A stretch of 64,000 bases of DNA from Klebsormidium nitens (Eukaryota; Streptophyta; Klebsormidiophyceae; Klebsormidiales; Klebsormidiaceae), in contig DF237063.1 of the NCBI GenBank assembly GCA_000708835.1, positions 1 to 64,000 of the forward strand, written 5' to 3'. The notes under the pieces are model-generated. The model was not told the origin of the DNA, did no database searches, and worked only from the letters and a program-made list of their open reading frames with translations. A program made the translations under genes and the position numbers. Positions 36,886-47,777 of this stretch are shown in pieces; the stretch's first letter is position 1, and every line of letters begins with the position of its first letter.

Positions 36886-37900
36886 TATCCACGGCTGTGG
36901 CAGAGGTGCTTTGGTTTGGGAGGTACTGCACGAGGCACAGCCCTGGGGGCGCTTTTGCGAAAGGCTGTGCCACGTGGCATCTCCCGGAAAGGCGTTTGGG
37001 AGACTGGTCTGCACCTTGTTGGAGCCACGTGGCAATTCTCAACGGCATTACCTGAGACACAAGCGCGAATTGGGCGAGCAGCTTGCGAGCGGACCCGCAA
37101 CAAAGTGGGTCTGATTGCTTGTTAGAACCCGGTTGAAGCAAATGACGCGAGCAATCAGACTTTCGTGCCACTGCCTTTGCCACCACGCACTCCTAGACTT
37201 CAGTTCGTCTCTGCATGGCGAAGCTTAGGCCTTGCATTGGGTGTCCGAGCATTAATCTTCAGCGGAAGTTCTTGTTCGAGAATAATTCTATGCGCGTGAG
37301 AGGCGGTGAACTTCAGGAAAAAAGGGGTCTGTCTGTACCTAGACCTGCGGGATACGGTGACAAACTTGACATGTCTCCTGCACCAAAACGCCCTGCTTCC
37401 CAAATCTGGAACGCTGCTGAGGACTCGATTGCGTTGCCGTTCTTGCAGTATGACATTTCTCATGGTCACTGAATCAAGGGAAAAGCAGAACGCCACGACA
37501 TGATCCCATGGATGCCGTTGATCATATGTACGTGTCTGACATACGCACTGTGGCACATCCGGGAAGATCATCATGAATGGAACCGCATGCGCCATAGCTT
37601 GAAGATCCTGTGCGCGTGGAGCTCGACGGGGGCCGCCCTGCATACACTGAGCCACATATACATCGGTCATTCACGTATGGCGCAAATTGACTAGCATGTT
37701 GAGCTGGCGTAGTACCATACGCATGCCTACGTCAAAGCTTAAAAGAACATGCAGTCCAGCGCCATCTCGCGGAGCAGATTTCAACAGCTCGAGCTGTAGC
37801 GGGAAGAAGGCTTCAGCTGTGACTAGCCTACAAGGTTTACTATACACACACTTCAATGGTTTCAAAGAAGAAGACATATGTCAGTCGAAGTTTCACGCAA
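36779..37900. other. Convergent gap between GUF1 and SBDS
   Basis: This 1.1-kb gap carries the two 3' untranslated regions. Its first 260 bp hold the duplicated GUF1 tail and four G-box palindromes. The rest contains small open frames, the best being 37215-37472 (+, 85 codons), that show no recognisable feature. I see no supported gene. Confidence 0.55.
36781..37034. promoter_or_regulatory. Cluster of four G-box (CACGTG) palindromes
   Basis: The perfect 14-bp palindrome GTGCCACGTGGCAC occurs at 36781-36794 and 36871-36884, with near-identical forms at 36967-36980 and 37022-37034. The core GCCACGTGGC is the classic plant G-box bound by bZIP and bHLH factors. The position just after a stop codon and away from any known start is unusual, so a regulatory role is only a possibility. 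Confidence 0.5.
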
Positions 37901-40900
37901 TCATCTCGAGTACTGGTCCATGTCACTCTTCTCATCCAGCACCTCCGTGTCCGTCGCGCACTCGTCCTCGCTTAGCGGCGGCAGCTCCTGTGCTTTCCGC
38001 TTCAGATTATGTCGGTGCCAGTCCGACTTGAAGTGCTCCCGAAACAGTTTCGCGTCCGCAAACGGCGCCTCGCACGTGTTACACTTTTGTTGTCTTCCCC
38101 CCGCCGCTGGGGGCGCTTTTGCAGCTTCGCTTCGCCCCCCTCTTCCGGAACTCTCCGGCTTCGACTCCGCCCGTTCTCCTTCCCCCCGGTCCAGAGCCGC
38201 CCTCGCCAACCTCTCCGCTAACGCATCCCCCCCCTCGCCGCCCCGGCTTTCTTGGCCCCCCTCTTCGGAATCGTCCACCCGATGATCCCCCTGTTCTTGT
38301 ACCGCGAGAGCGACCACTTCTAGCCGTCCCCCGCACTCCCGCGCCAGCGAGTCACACGCGCGGAACTGCCCCGGATCTACGAGGAAAACCACCGAGAACT
38401 GCCGCGACTTTTCCTCCGACTCGGCTGTCGCGTTGATCCCCTTGAGCCAGGCCGAGGTGCGCTGCTCCGCGTCGGGGGGGACCGTCAGGCGCAGCTTCAT
38501 GCGCGCGCGCGAGATGGGAAAGCGCTTCTCCAGAGTGCGGATCAGCTCGAGGGCCTGGCAGGAGACACTTGATGTAAGCTGGACCGTGTTCGAAGAGGGA
38601 ACGACCACAAGTTCAGAGGGGTGGGTACGATGACATTGGGGGATGTGGACGAGGGACCCTTGATGCGGTTCAGAGCCCGGTCGAGGAAAACGAATGCTTT
38701 CGAGCTCGTTCGAAGGAGGATGAAACGAGTCTCCAAGGCGAAAGGAGTGAGCGTCAGTCGATGCGAGGGACGCTCATTTGTTGGTTGTCATGGAGTTTTG
38801 CGAGCGACTTTACGGACTAGACACGAAGCGGAGAGGCTATTATCGAGGACGTGCCGACCATTGATAATAAGATGATTCCTCAGCAACATCAGCAGGAGCC
38901 TCTTCAGAACGTGCTAACTCCCCCTCCAACGCTTGCATAGGAAGACTCCCATACGCCTACTCGTCAAACTAACTTGAACCAACTTTTAATCCTGCCACGG
39001 GTCTACCTTTGATTCTTTTGTAGGAGGAACCGTAACGACGAACGGCGACTCGACGAATTTGACCAGGGCTTACGAGAGCCAATAGGCTTTCCTGGCCTGG
39101 ACATCGGAGCCGAAATGCTCACGCAACCTTTCGCTCTCGGCGGCGCTGTTTTTAGCTTCCTTGGGTACTTCTCCTCCTCTCTCAATCCGTCATCCCATGA
39201 CGATGAAATTCAATTCACTCAAATACCAATGATCCGCTCTGGAACGTGTATGATACCACTCTTACGATCCAAACGCCGAATTAGCGTCTACCAGGTTTTC
39301 CTCCCATTTACAAGACCGGCCCCCTGCTTCGTCGGGGGTCCAAGAACGCCTAAATACCTCGCACCTTTCAGAACCGGAACCTTCAAACTCAACGACTTCT
39401 AGACGACCCGAATCTGTTGTGATCATACAATCTAGACTTGAAGTGTTTTCCAACTAGTCCAACCCGCCTGCTGCTTTGCGCTTTCGTTGGGGTCCACTTT
39501 GAAGCGCACCTCCTAACGCAGCGCTCAATGAAAGCTTTTCAAAACCGAATTTCTCCGAACCCAACGAAGTTTAAACGGCCCAACTCGGCACAATCTTCAG
39601 AATTCAGAGACAATCCACAATGTTTTGCGCTCTGGTTGGGTGCACCTTACAAGTGCACCTCCTTCATGATGCACTCGACATTACGGCCTCTTTGGAACCG
39701 CACTCTTCGAATCGGAATATTCTAACGATCGAATCCGCACAATCCAAAGGAAATCCAGTATGTCTTCCCGCTGACGAAACCCACCTGTTGCTTCGCGCTC
39801 CGGTTGGGGTCCACCTTGAAGTGCACCTCCTTCATGAACCGCTCGATCATGCCCACCGTGTACGGCCGCTGCGTCTCGGGGTTCACGCTCTTGTCCATCA
39901 CGATCGTCGCAATGTCGCGCGACAAACTGCTGAAGTGCGCCTCGCGCTCCTTGTCCGATACTTGGAGCTCGCCGTGATCCAGGATCTGCGGTTAAACCGT
40001 AGTTTCGGTATACTTTGTTCAGATTCAAGAGTTTGCTTGAATTCGCTTTGACTTGGTACGAGTAACGGCTGCTGGAAGGCGCCTTGCACTTGTGTGACAT
40101 AGCAGGTTAGAAGGAAAGTCAGCGAAGTTGGTTAAATACCCCTTAAGTTCGGCTAAAAGTATAGTGGCTGGACTTGTTGCGGCTTTGCTGCAGAGTACGG
40201 CTGCTTGCAGTTTGCCTTGTGCTCCTTAAATATCCAAAGCTCTCCCATGTTCAATTTTTACAAATCCGGAAAAACAAAGAGCTGCTATTTATAATCTGGT
40301 TCACTGAGAGCAAAGAATGGACAAAGAATCACAAGTTCCAGATCAGAAACGAAAGCGAAAGCGAAAGAACGAGGTCACCGCACTATGAGATCTGTCGCTC
40401 TTTCAGAAACTCTCCGACAACAACTTTCCTCACTCCAGAGATACTGCGACCATTGACACGGCATGATAATACTCCCCTGATTTTGCGATGCACCTACCTC
40501 GAGGCAGACCTTGTCCTCGTCCGCCGTCCCAAACACTTGCACCAGGTCCTCCTTCTTGGCCAGCACGCCCTTGGACACATGGCTGTAGATGGTGTGAGAC
40601 TGCAGGACCTCGTCAATGTCCTTTTCTCTGCACGCGAGAAAATGCATCACTCAGAAAACGGCATCATTCCGGAAGGAAAGATGGCTGCAGATGGTGTGCG
40701 ATTGCAGGATCGCGTCGATGTCCTTTTCTCTGCGCGCGAGAAGATGCACACATGAACGAGTGGCGACATGCCCGAGAAAGGGCTACAGATGGTGTGCTAC
40801 TTTTTAGACTTTGTTGGTGTCCTTTTTCTGCAGGTGTCTTTCTCTCTGCAGGCAACACAATGCACCATCTCAAAACCACACCATTGAGATACCACTCAGG

Positions 40901-41494
40901 CAAAAGCTTTTCATGAAACAGGCATGGAGGGGCATGAACGCTCTTCTTTCTGCACTCAAGAAGCAGACCTCCGCCATGAATGACCAAAAACCCCTCAAAC
41001 CTTCCTTGAAAATCTCTCAGGGCTTAATTGAAGAGGTCCTGCCAGACCTTTTCTTGATGGCATAGCACGATCGCGCTCAAACAAACCATCAAAGAAACCA
41101 GGCGTGGTTGTTAGACTTCTAAATAGGACTCAAAGTACACCACCCCCACATCAAAGATGTTAGCCTTTGATTTCCCAGCCTTGCTGACAACAAGGGAACA
41201 CCGGAGAGCACGATTCGATGCGATGCTGCCAAAAAAGGACTGGACGACTTTCCCAAATTAGCTCCTTTCACAATTTCAATCAGTAGGCAGACAACCATAC
41301 CAGGTCTTCATCGTTGAAAATACTGAAGACAGCTAGCGTCTAACCGTCCTTCGCACTTACACTTTGTTTCGCCAGGAGACGACCTTGTTCTTGTAGCATG
41401 CAATCTCAAACCGCTTCCCATACTTTCGAAAGCGCACGATGGCCACGTTGGTCAGCCTCTTCTGCCCGATTGGCTGCTTCACACTGTGCGACAT
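37901..41494 (-). CDS. SBDS: SBDS ribosome-maturation protein with C-terminal U1-like zinc finger, 4 exons
   Basis: Predicted 372-residue SBDS protein, which with the GTPase EFL1 removes eIF6 from pre-60S ribosomes in late cytoplasmic maturation. Exons from the start: 41361-41494, 40498-40627, 39785-39985, 37901-38554; total 1119 nt in frame. The start at 41494 gives [21 protein letters not shown]. The FYSH domain reads [17 protein letters not shown], then [19 protein letters not shown]. The second domain reads [21 protein letters not shown], and the third [21 protein letters not shown]. After an acidic, glycine-rich linker comes a U1/Rei1-type finger with C313, C316, H329 and H335, ending in [11 protein letters not shown]. 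Animal SBDS lacks the finger and plant forms have it. A longer open frame before the first Met (from 41590) looks like leader sequence. Confidence 0.92.
39460..39681 (-). repeat. Two decayed copies of the SBDS exon-3 end
   Basis: Segments 39460-39530 and 39617-39681 repeat the 3' end and donor of exon 3 (real region 39780-39850). Shared blocks on the plus strand include TTTGCGCT, GTTGGGGTCCAC and GCACCTCCTTCATG. They lie downstream of the true exon in transcription direction, inside intron 3, and are broken by small indels. Confidence 0.8.
40681..40866 (-). repeat. Two copies of the SBDS exon-2 start in intron 1, one still open
   Basis: The copy at 40681-40749 matches the real exon-2 start (40579-40647) with few changes, keeps the CAG acceptor, and reads [16 protein letters not shown] in the same phase. 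A second, strongly decayed copy lies at 40787-40866. Both are upstream of the true exon on the minus strand. The close copy could act as an alternative acceptor or exon, but I see no matching donor that would keep the SBDS frame. Confidence 0.82.
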
Positions 41495-42016
41495 GCCTGC
41501 CAACTGAAGTGGGCCTCTGAACAAGTTGCTGCTGATCAGCACCAGGGATTGAACGCTGTTCAGAGCAGTTTGGTGCAGCTTGAGAACCAACTAGGTAGGT
41601 TGCGCTTCGAAGAACTTCGTCGGACTCGGAACCGCGTGCGATAATGGTTAGTCCCCTGCCGGTCGGGCGGCCCGATCCGAGGACTGAGCATTACCGCGCG
41701 CCGTCACACTTAAATCTCGCAAATTGGGCAGCTGCGCGCCGGAGCTCTAACTAGAGAGAGAAGCTTTTTGCGGTGACGAAGTGGCAGATGCTGGCGCGCA
41801 AGCTGGGTTTTCGCGGGCAAATGATTCTTGAGTCAGCCTTCCAAGTTCCGAGTCAGGGCCAAAGCGTCTTCAACACACTACATCCAGGCTGTTGTGTGCT
41901 TGTGGCGTCTGTCTCATAAGCAATTCGCTGCTTTCACCTGACTGAGCTCTTCAAACAGCCTCGGATTCTCTTGAGAGCTTTCGACCAGAGGGAACGAAGT
42001 CATTGGCGGTGGCAAA
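41495..42016. promoter_or_regulatory. Divergent promoter region between SBDS and DHDPS
   Basis: This 522-bp gap separates two start codons that face away from each other. It probably holds both promoters and 5' untranslated regions. A long imperfect hairpin lies at 41632-41700. No clear TATA box is visible. Confidence 0.45.
41632..41700. other. Long GC-rich hairpin upstream of SBDS
   Basis: The sequence folds on itself. The outer arms are CGCGTGCGATAATG with CATTACCGCGCG, the next arms TTAGTCC with GGACTGA, and the inner stem TCGGGC with GCCCGA around a one-base loop. It could be a structured 5' leader element, a small foldback repeat or chance. It does not fit a tRNA: there is no T-arm consensus and the arms are nested rather than cloverleaf. 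Confidence 0.5.
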
Positions 42017-45000
42017 ATGACGAGCTTTGCGGTCGTTCGACAAGGGGGCGCCATCGCCCCTTCGTTCAGCGGGCAGGCACATCAGCAGCCAAACTTTCAG
42101 AACGCGAGCCCCAGCCGGGCATGCACTTTCTTTGGCATGCATTTGAGTGGTTCACAGGGGCAGGAAACTTTCGAAAGGAGATTGCGGGACGCGCATAGAG
42201 GACCGACGGTCAGGGGTGCCGTTCTGCAGGAGTCGTTGCTGCCAATGACCAGTAACGAAGCAAAGAATATGTGAGTGTTCGCAGAAGCAGAGAACTGCAT
42301 CTGCATCTGCATCTGCATCAATTCGTGCACTTACTTCCATTGCAGCATTGCTTTCAGAAGACAAGCTCAACCTTTGACAAGTTGGCAGACTTGTTCGAGT
42401 CACCATTACCAAGTCAAGGACAGTAACTCGCTGAGGCTTGATCGCTTTTATTCATGTTGTGCACGTTCAAGCTTAGCTTCTTGGAATGTCACAATCGGTG
42501 GCGTTTTACTTCCACAGACCCATTTATTTGAGGTGGACTTGGAAAAGCATTTGGTTTGCTTGTTGGGAAGTTTGGCGGCCATTTTTTGTTCAAGGGTGGA
42601 CGCAACAAAGGGACAGTCAGCTCAGCTTCAGAGACTGATTTCTGTAGGAGAGTGCGTGCGTGCAGAAAGGCTGCTTTTGTCATTGGAAAGGTGCATTTGC
42701 TGCTGGTGGTTGCAACTATATTGCTTGGAATGTTCAGCAACCAGGTGCCCAAGTGGTCCAGGATTCAATTTCAATCGGGCGACCAACTCTTGAATAGGGT
42801 AGGTTGGGGCTTCATGCCCCGTGATTAACCAGCTTCTGAGGTGGCTCAGGGTATGGGTTCGAGACTTGAAGAAACGAAGGGGCTGGTGCGCCTATAATCC
42901 AAGAGATGGTTCAGTCACACAACTCCCAAAAAAAAAGGCTTGCTCGTCACAGTCTCTTGCGCCTCCGCAATCTGCATGCTCCACATGCAATACCCCTCAC
43001 CTGCCAAATTGCAGTGAGATGCCCCCGCTGTACGTGTATTCTGCACCACTCTGCCCATAGCTCCCATAGCTATGCTTCCCCTTCTTTCGCAAGGTTTGCA
43101 GCTTCTTATTGAAAAGAAGACGGTTACAAGCTTCTTGCAGCCATCAATAACCAGCTCATACCTGGTTGTGTTCCGCTCATAGCCTATGCTGCCCCCCTGC
43201 AGCTCCCCAGTCGACGAGATTAAGAAGCTGCGGCTAATCACGGCTATCAAGACTCCCTATCTTCCTGACGGCCGCTTCGACCTCCGTGCATACGACCACT
43301 TAGTGAACCTTCAACTAGAGCAGGGAGTCGAGGGCCTCATTGTCGGGGGAACCACCGGGGAGGGCCAGCTCATGAGTTGGGATGAGCACGTCATGTTGAT
43401 TGCGCACACCGTCAACTGCTTTGGGGACCGGCTGAAGGTGCGAGAATCGAAGTTCATTGGTCTTCTGAAGTCTACATCGAGAAGCGGCGTGTCGGGGGGC
43501 GTTGATGCAGTTGTTAAGAGTCCAGTGATCATAGCGGCGTTTGGTTTGTGTTATTTTTGGCCTCGCTGCTTATGCTTTGCCTCTTCTGCTTCGGTTTTTG
43601 ATCATGCTTATAAGCAGCTTTCCTGAGCTACCCCGGATTAATGTTTTGATCTGACCCAACTACTCTGCTGGCATTAAGCTCTGTCTCCGCTGCGTCTACT
43701 TATGTATCCACTGTCAAAAGTTTATGCTATTCCTGCTTGGTCTGTTTAGAACTCGTTCAAAGATCAGGAATCAAAAGTTGACAAGCCTATTGCGCTGAGT
43801 TTTGCAGGCTTTCTTTGCTGCAACATTCTTGCCAAACGGCTCCTCTCCAATAGATGGCTGTGCGGGAACGGAGACACAGCAGGACTGTGCTATTGGCGCA
43901 CCGGTCCATCGAACTTGGACGGAGTGCGTTCAGAGCGAGGGAAAGGTCTTTTGAGAACCACCCCCCCAAAGGAGCACTGAGATTGCTCTGCAAGCATTGA
44001 CAGGCCATTGAGAACCCGCTGCAAGTGGTCTCAACTCAGTCTCAGCTGCAGTCCGGCAGTCAGTTGTTTGCATCAGCCCCTTCGTAATCGAGAGACAAAA
44101 ACGTACGTGATTGAGAGGAGAAGAAGTAGGAAGAACTCACTGTTGTTGAGCTTTTTCGCTTCGGCAGGTCATTGGCAACACCGGCAGCAATTCGACGCGG
44201 GAAGCGATCCATGCAACCGAGCAGGGTTTCGCTGTGGGCATGCACGCTGCTCTGCACATCAACCCGTACTACGGCAAGACGTCCACGGAAGGCCTGCGGA
44301 TGCACTTCAAGTCGGTGCTCGAGTTCGGCCCCGCGGTGATCTACAACGTACCGGCGCGGACGGGGCAGGATATCCCCACCAGTTTCATCGAGGTGAGTGG
44401 CTGACGTGGTTGATTTGGAAGTAGAACTGTGTTGGTTCTGAGCTTTCAGAACACTCAGCTGAAGAGTAGTTACTAGGCTGCCAATTGACGTCGAAAGAAG
44501 AAATGATTGGTCTTGGGGAATCAGCTCTGCAATCGATAGCCTCTTGTTTGAAGTCAACGGGGGGTTCTTTTGAAACCACAGGGACCATCCGCTTGGGTTC
44601 GACGATGCTGGCTGACTGTTTCTTGACTAAAAGGTCTGATTGAAGTCGTGGATCCCAGCGTGCTTTCGTCTATGACGCATTTATCATTCACATTTGGGTA
44701 TGGCAGAGAACTCACAGTCAATGCGCAGGGGTGTAGGGCCTTCCTGAAAACCACACGACGTGTCCCGTTCGCCCCCCTTTCTGCAACAGAGAGGAGCGTG
44801 GATAACAATTCAGTGTATAGCTTTACTGTGTTCCAGAAAAATTCAGATTCTGTCGGTGCGTCCTGGAGACTGCTCGCATGACACTTGGCGGCGGCACGAA
44901 GACCTTCACAAGCCCGCCCCATTCTACGATTTCGATCTTTTCAGGCGTTGGCTAAGGACCCCAACTTCGCGGGCGTTAAGGAGTGCACCGGAAACAAGCG

Positions 45001-46633
45001 GATACACGGGTACTCCTCCCAAGGAATGAGCGTGTGGAGTGGGAACGACGACGAGGCGCACGACGGCCGGTGGGAACACGGGGCACGGGGGGTAAGCGCC
45101 AGCACGTTAGGTCTCTCGGACTGGGAGACTTGCTCAGCCAGAGAATCATGCCGAGCATTAGCAGTTGCCAAAATTATACAGGATTCTGGCGACGGCCGGT
45201 TCCCTGTCTCTGCGATGTGGCCTCTTTTGCGAGCACAGTGTTGGCAGCTTCCAAGTGGTCTATGAATCTTGAAGTGTCCCTAAGCGAAGTTCGTCAATCA
45301 GCTTTGAGCACCACTTTGAGGCCAGTACCGAGGCATGTGTGGGAAGAGTGTTAAATTGTGACGGGTGATACATGCCCAACAACTGAAGTTGCCGGGGTCC
45401 CCCATGATGCGGTTATATTGACACGCCCAACCTTATAAGCTAGTCTAAGGCCATTTTCCCTATCTGAAGACGAAACGATACCACCAGTACGAAGTCACCG
45501 TTTGGCGGCTGCATCTGTGCCCAAGCTCGCTAGCACAAGCAGGTGCATAAAAGAAGCACTGATAATTCGTTCGTGTCAAGCAGAGGGTTACACGTCAATA
45601 CTACCAGACTGGAAACTCCCTCTCTCGGCCTTTTTATCGTGCCATACGCGCCGAACTGGAATCCCTAAATCAGAAGCTGACGACGGGCCAGAGTTGCTTG
45701 GCCGACGGGAGCACGTTGTGAAGCGCGCTTCATCCCGCTGCCCGCTGGTTCTAGTGCTTTCGAGAGCTGGTATGCAGGCTCGCTTCTTGACCCGTAGAAG
45801 CAGAACATATTGGCGTCGATGCTTGGTGAAGATACATTCTGCTCATTCTCGCACCATAACAAATCCTGACACTGTAGAGACCCGTTTTGCCAACCGTTCG
45901 TTTTCGCTTCTTGGACAGGTGATCAGCGTGACGAGCAACCTGGTTCCCGGCTTGATGTACGATCTGATGTTCGGGGGGGGCAACATCGCGCTGCGGGACA
46001 GCTTGCTCCCGCTCATGAGCTGGCTCTTCCACGAACCCAACCCCATTCCGCTGAACACGGCGCTCGCACAGCTGGGACTCATTCGACCGATCTTCAGGTA
46101 AGCGGAGTCACGGCACGTCACGAGAGATCGATTCGAAGCACAAGAGAAAAGATTTTTGGATTCGCGGGGGGGCTTGAGGATTTCGCTGCAGGGAGATTCG
46201 TGCACCGCTGTCCAGATGCGGCGGCATGATAGGATGGTCCTCTTTGGCTACGCAGTTGCTCGGTAAGAACGAGGTTGCTGACGTCTGTGACGACTTGTTC
46301 TGGACAAACGATTGTTCGAAAGGATCATCAGATTGGTGAAGAAGGTTCTTTTGCAGCTTGAAGTTGGTAAATTTTACAATAGCTCAAGGTTTCCCGCACA
46401 GAAGATTGATCAGAGACTCTGCTATGAAGTTCAGGATCCAGGGTGGACTGCACTTCCATGCCCCTCATGTCACCCTCTTGTTCTTCTGCAGATTACCATA
46501 CGTCCCTGTTTCCCGCGAAAAGCGACGAGAGTTCGTAGAAATAGTTGAGAAGCTCGGCCTTGAGCACTTCAAGGGCGCCACGCAAATACGGGAAATGGAC
46601 GACGACGAGTTCCATCTCGTTGCGCGCTACTGA
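42017..46633 (+). CDS. DHDPS: 4-hydroxy-tetrahydrodipicolinate synthase (DHDPS), plastid lysine biosynthesis, 6 exons
   Basis: Predicted 393-residue enzyme that condenses pyruvate with aspartate semialdehyde, the first committed step of lysine synthesis. Exons: 42017-42270, 43203-43437, 44168-44392, 44945-45091, 45919-46097, 46492-46633; total 1182 nt in frame. Residues 1 to about 75 form a serine/glutamine/arginine-bearing leader of the plastid transit type. The core starts at [15 protein letters not shown]. The Schiff-base lysine is K250 in GVKECTGNK. The GGTTGEG loop is at 133-139 and the catalytic tyrosine is Y222 in [34 protein letters not shown] and the ending [11 protein letters not shown] match the land-plant enzyme closely. 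Plant enzymes are feedback-inhibited by lysine, so that is likely here. Length is normal for the plant precursor. Confidence 0.95.
42297..42320. repeat. CTGCAT microsatellite
   Basis: Four tandem CTGCAT units lie in intron 1 of the DHDPS gene shortly after the donor site. Confidence 0.85.
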
Positions 46634-47777
46634 GATTGCTCTGCTGTCTGTGGTGTTGCGTAACATTAATGCGTTCATTAGATTCTGATAAAGAGACACT
46701 GCTGTTGTACAGAAGAATTGACCTTAATGCATTCATGTGTTCGTGCATGTTGGAGTGGAGGGATCTGCGACTCTGAGACAGCTTGCGGTCACAAGTAGAT
46801 TTGATGGACACTCATGACGCACGTTATAGATTTTGATGGTTGGCGCTCCTGACTGCATGCATTCCTAGCTTAATTTCCAGTTGCAGTCAAATATAGAGGC
46901 ATAAGCGGCATGGCCTCCCTTGATGAGCCCTCCATATCATCGAACCCGGTCAAAAATGGCCCTCCGACCGCAGCGTACAGTGTGCCGAGCACGAGCTTGT
47001 TGACAGTGCTGGGGACAGGGCCCCCTCCATATGAAGCTTGGGGTGACGCTCGGCACGCACGAGACGGTACACATGACCGCATGGTTGATGGAGGGCTCCA
47101 AGCTAGTAAAATATCTGATTTCACATGAGCAACGATGCAAATGGTAATTGTCAGTGTCGATATAATATATTCGTGAATATTTTCGACACTGTGACGGCTC
47201 GGCCAAGCCCCAACACGCAACAGATCAGGGGAAAATCTTTTTGCAATCACCCTTTTCTTGTGTGGCCTCCTAAGTTCAAACGCGAAATATTCAGCCTGCA
47301 AGACAGCTGACTGCATGTATGTGGGTGGTCATGTTGAAAACCTCAACGCGTCTTGGCCAAAGTGAGTATAGTGCATGCTTGCAACACGCGCGTCACCGGT
47401 ACGCTACCATGAGCTAGGGAGGAAAGGAAACGGCAGTAGCAGAAGCAAGTGAATCATGTACGCTAATCCCATGCAAAAGACTCGCAGCTATCTCTTATCA
47501 TGACGCCGGTCACTAGTATATTGAAAGAGATGAAGGAGACAGGTGACCCTCACGGACTTTGTCTTACCTGAAAGTCATGATCTTTGGTCATTGTGGCCGT
47601 ATTTGTAAGTTAAGGTATCAAGGTGCGTAAAAAGGTAGAGCTGCCACTGCAAGATCGAGAACACATTGTTCCCGTATATTCTAAGATCAACATTGTACAT
47701 AAAACCTTTAGTCTCTCAATGTCAGGGACCTGAATAGCTTAGTCTGGCTTCAGCCAGCTGTACAATAGCTATAGCGA
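46634..47777. other. Convergent gap between DHDPS and the F-box gene
   Basis: This 1.1-kb gap carries the two 3' untranslated regions. Short overlapping open frames occur on both strands near 46870-47316 but lack any recognisable feature. I see no supported gene, RNA or repeat. Confidence 0.55.

Noticed and set aside
37215-37472. 85-codon plus-strand frame beginning MAKLRPCIGCPS in the GUF1/SBDS gap
   Set aside because: No recognisable feature, no splice structure, and overlapping frames of similar length on the other strand.
41501-41590. Extended SBDS N-terminus from an earlier in-frame start
   Set aside because: SBDS proteins begin close to the conserved GQKRLTNVA block; the upstream residues do not look conserved and the ATG at 41494 fits.
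41632-41700. Possible tRNA gene
   Set aside because: The arms are nested in one long hairpin, with no D-arm, anticodon arm or T-arm consensus.
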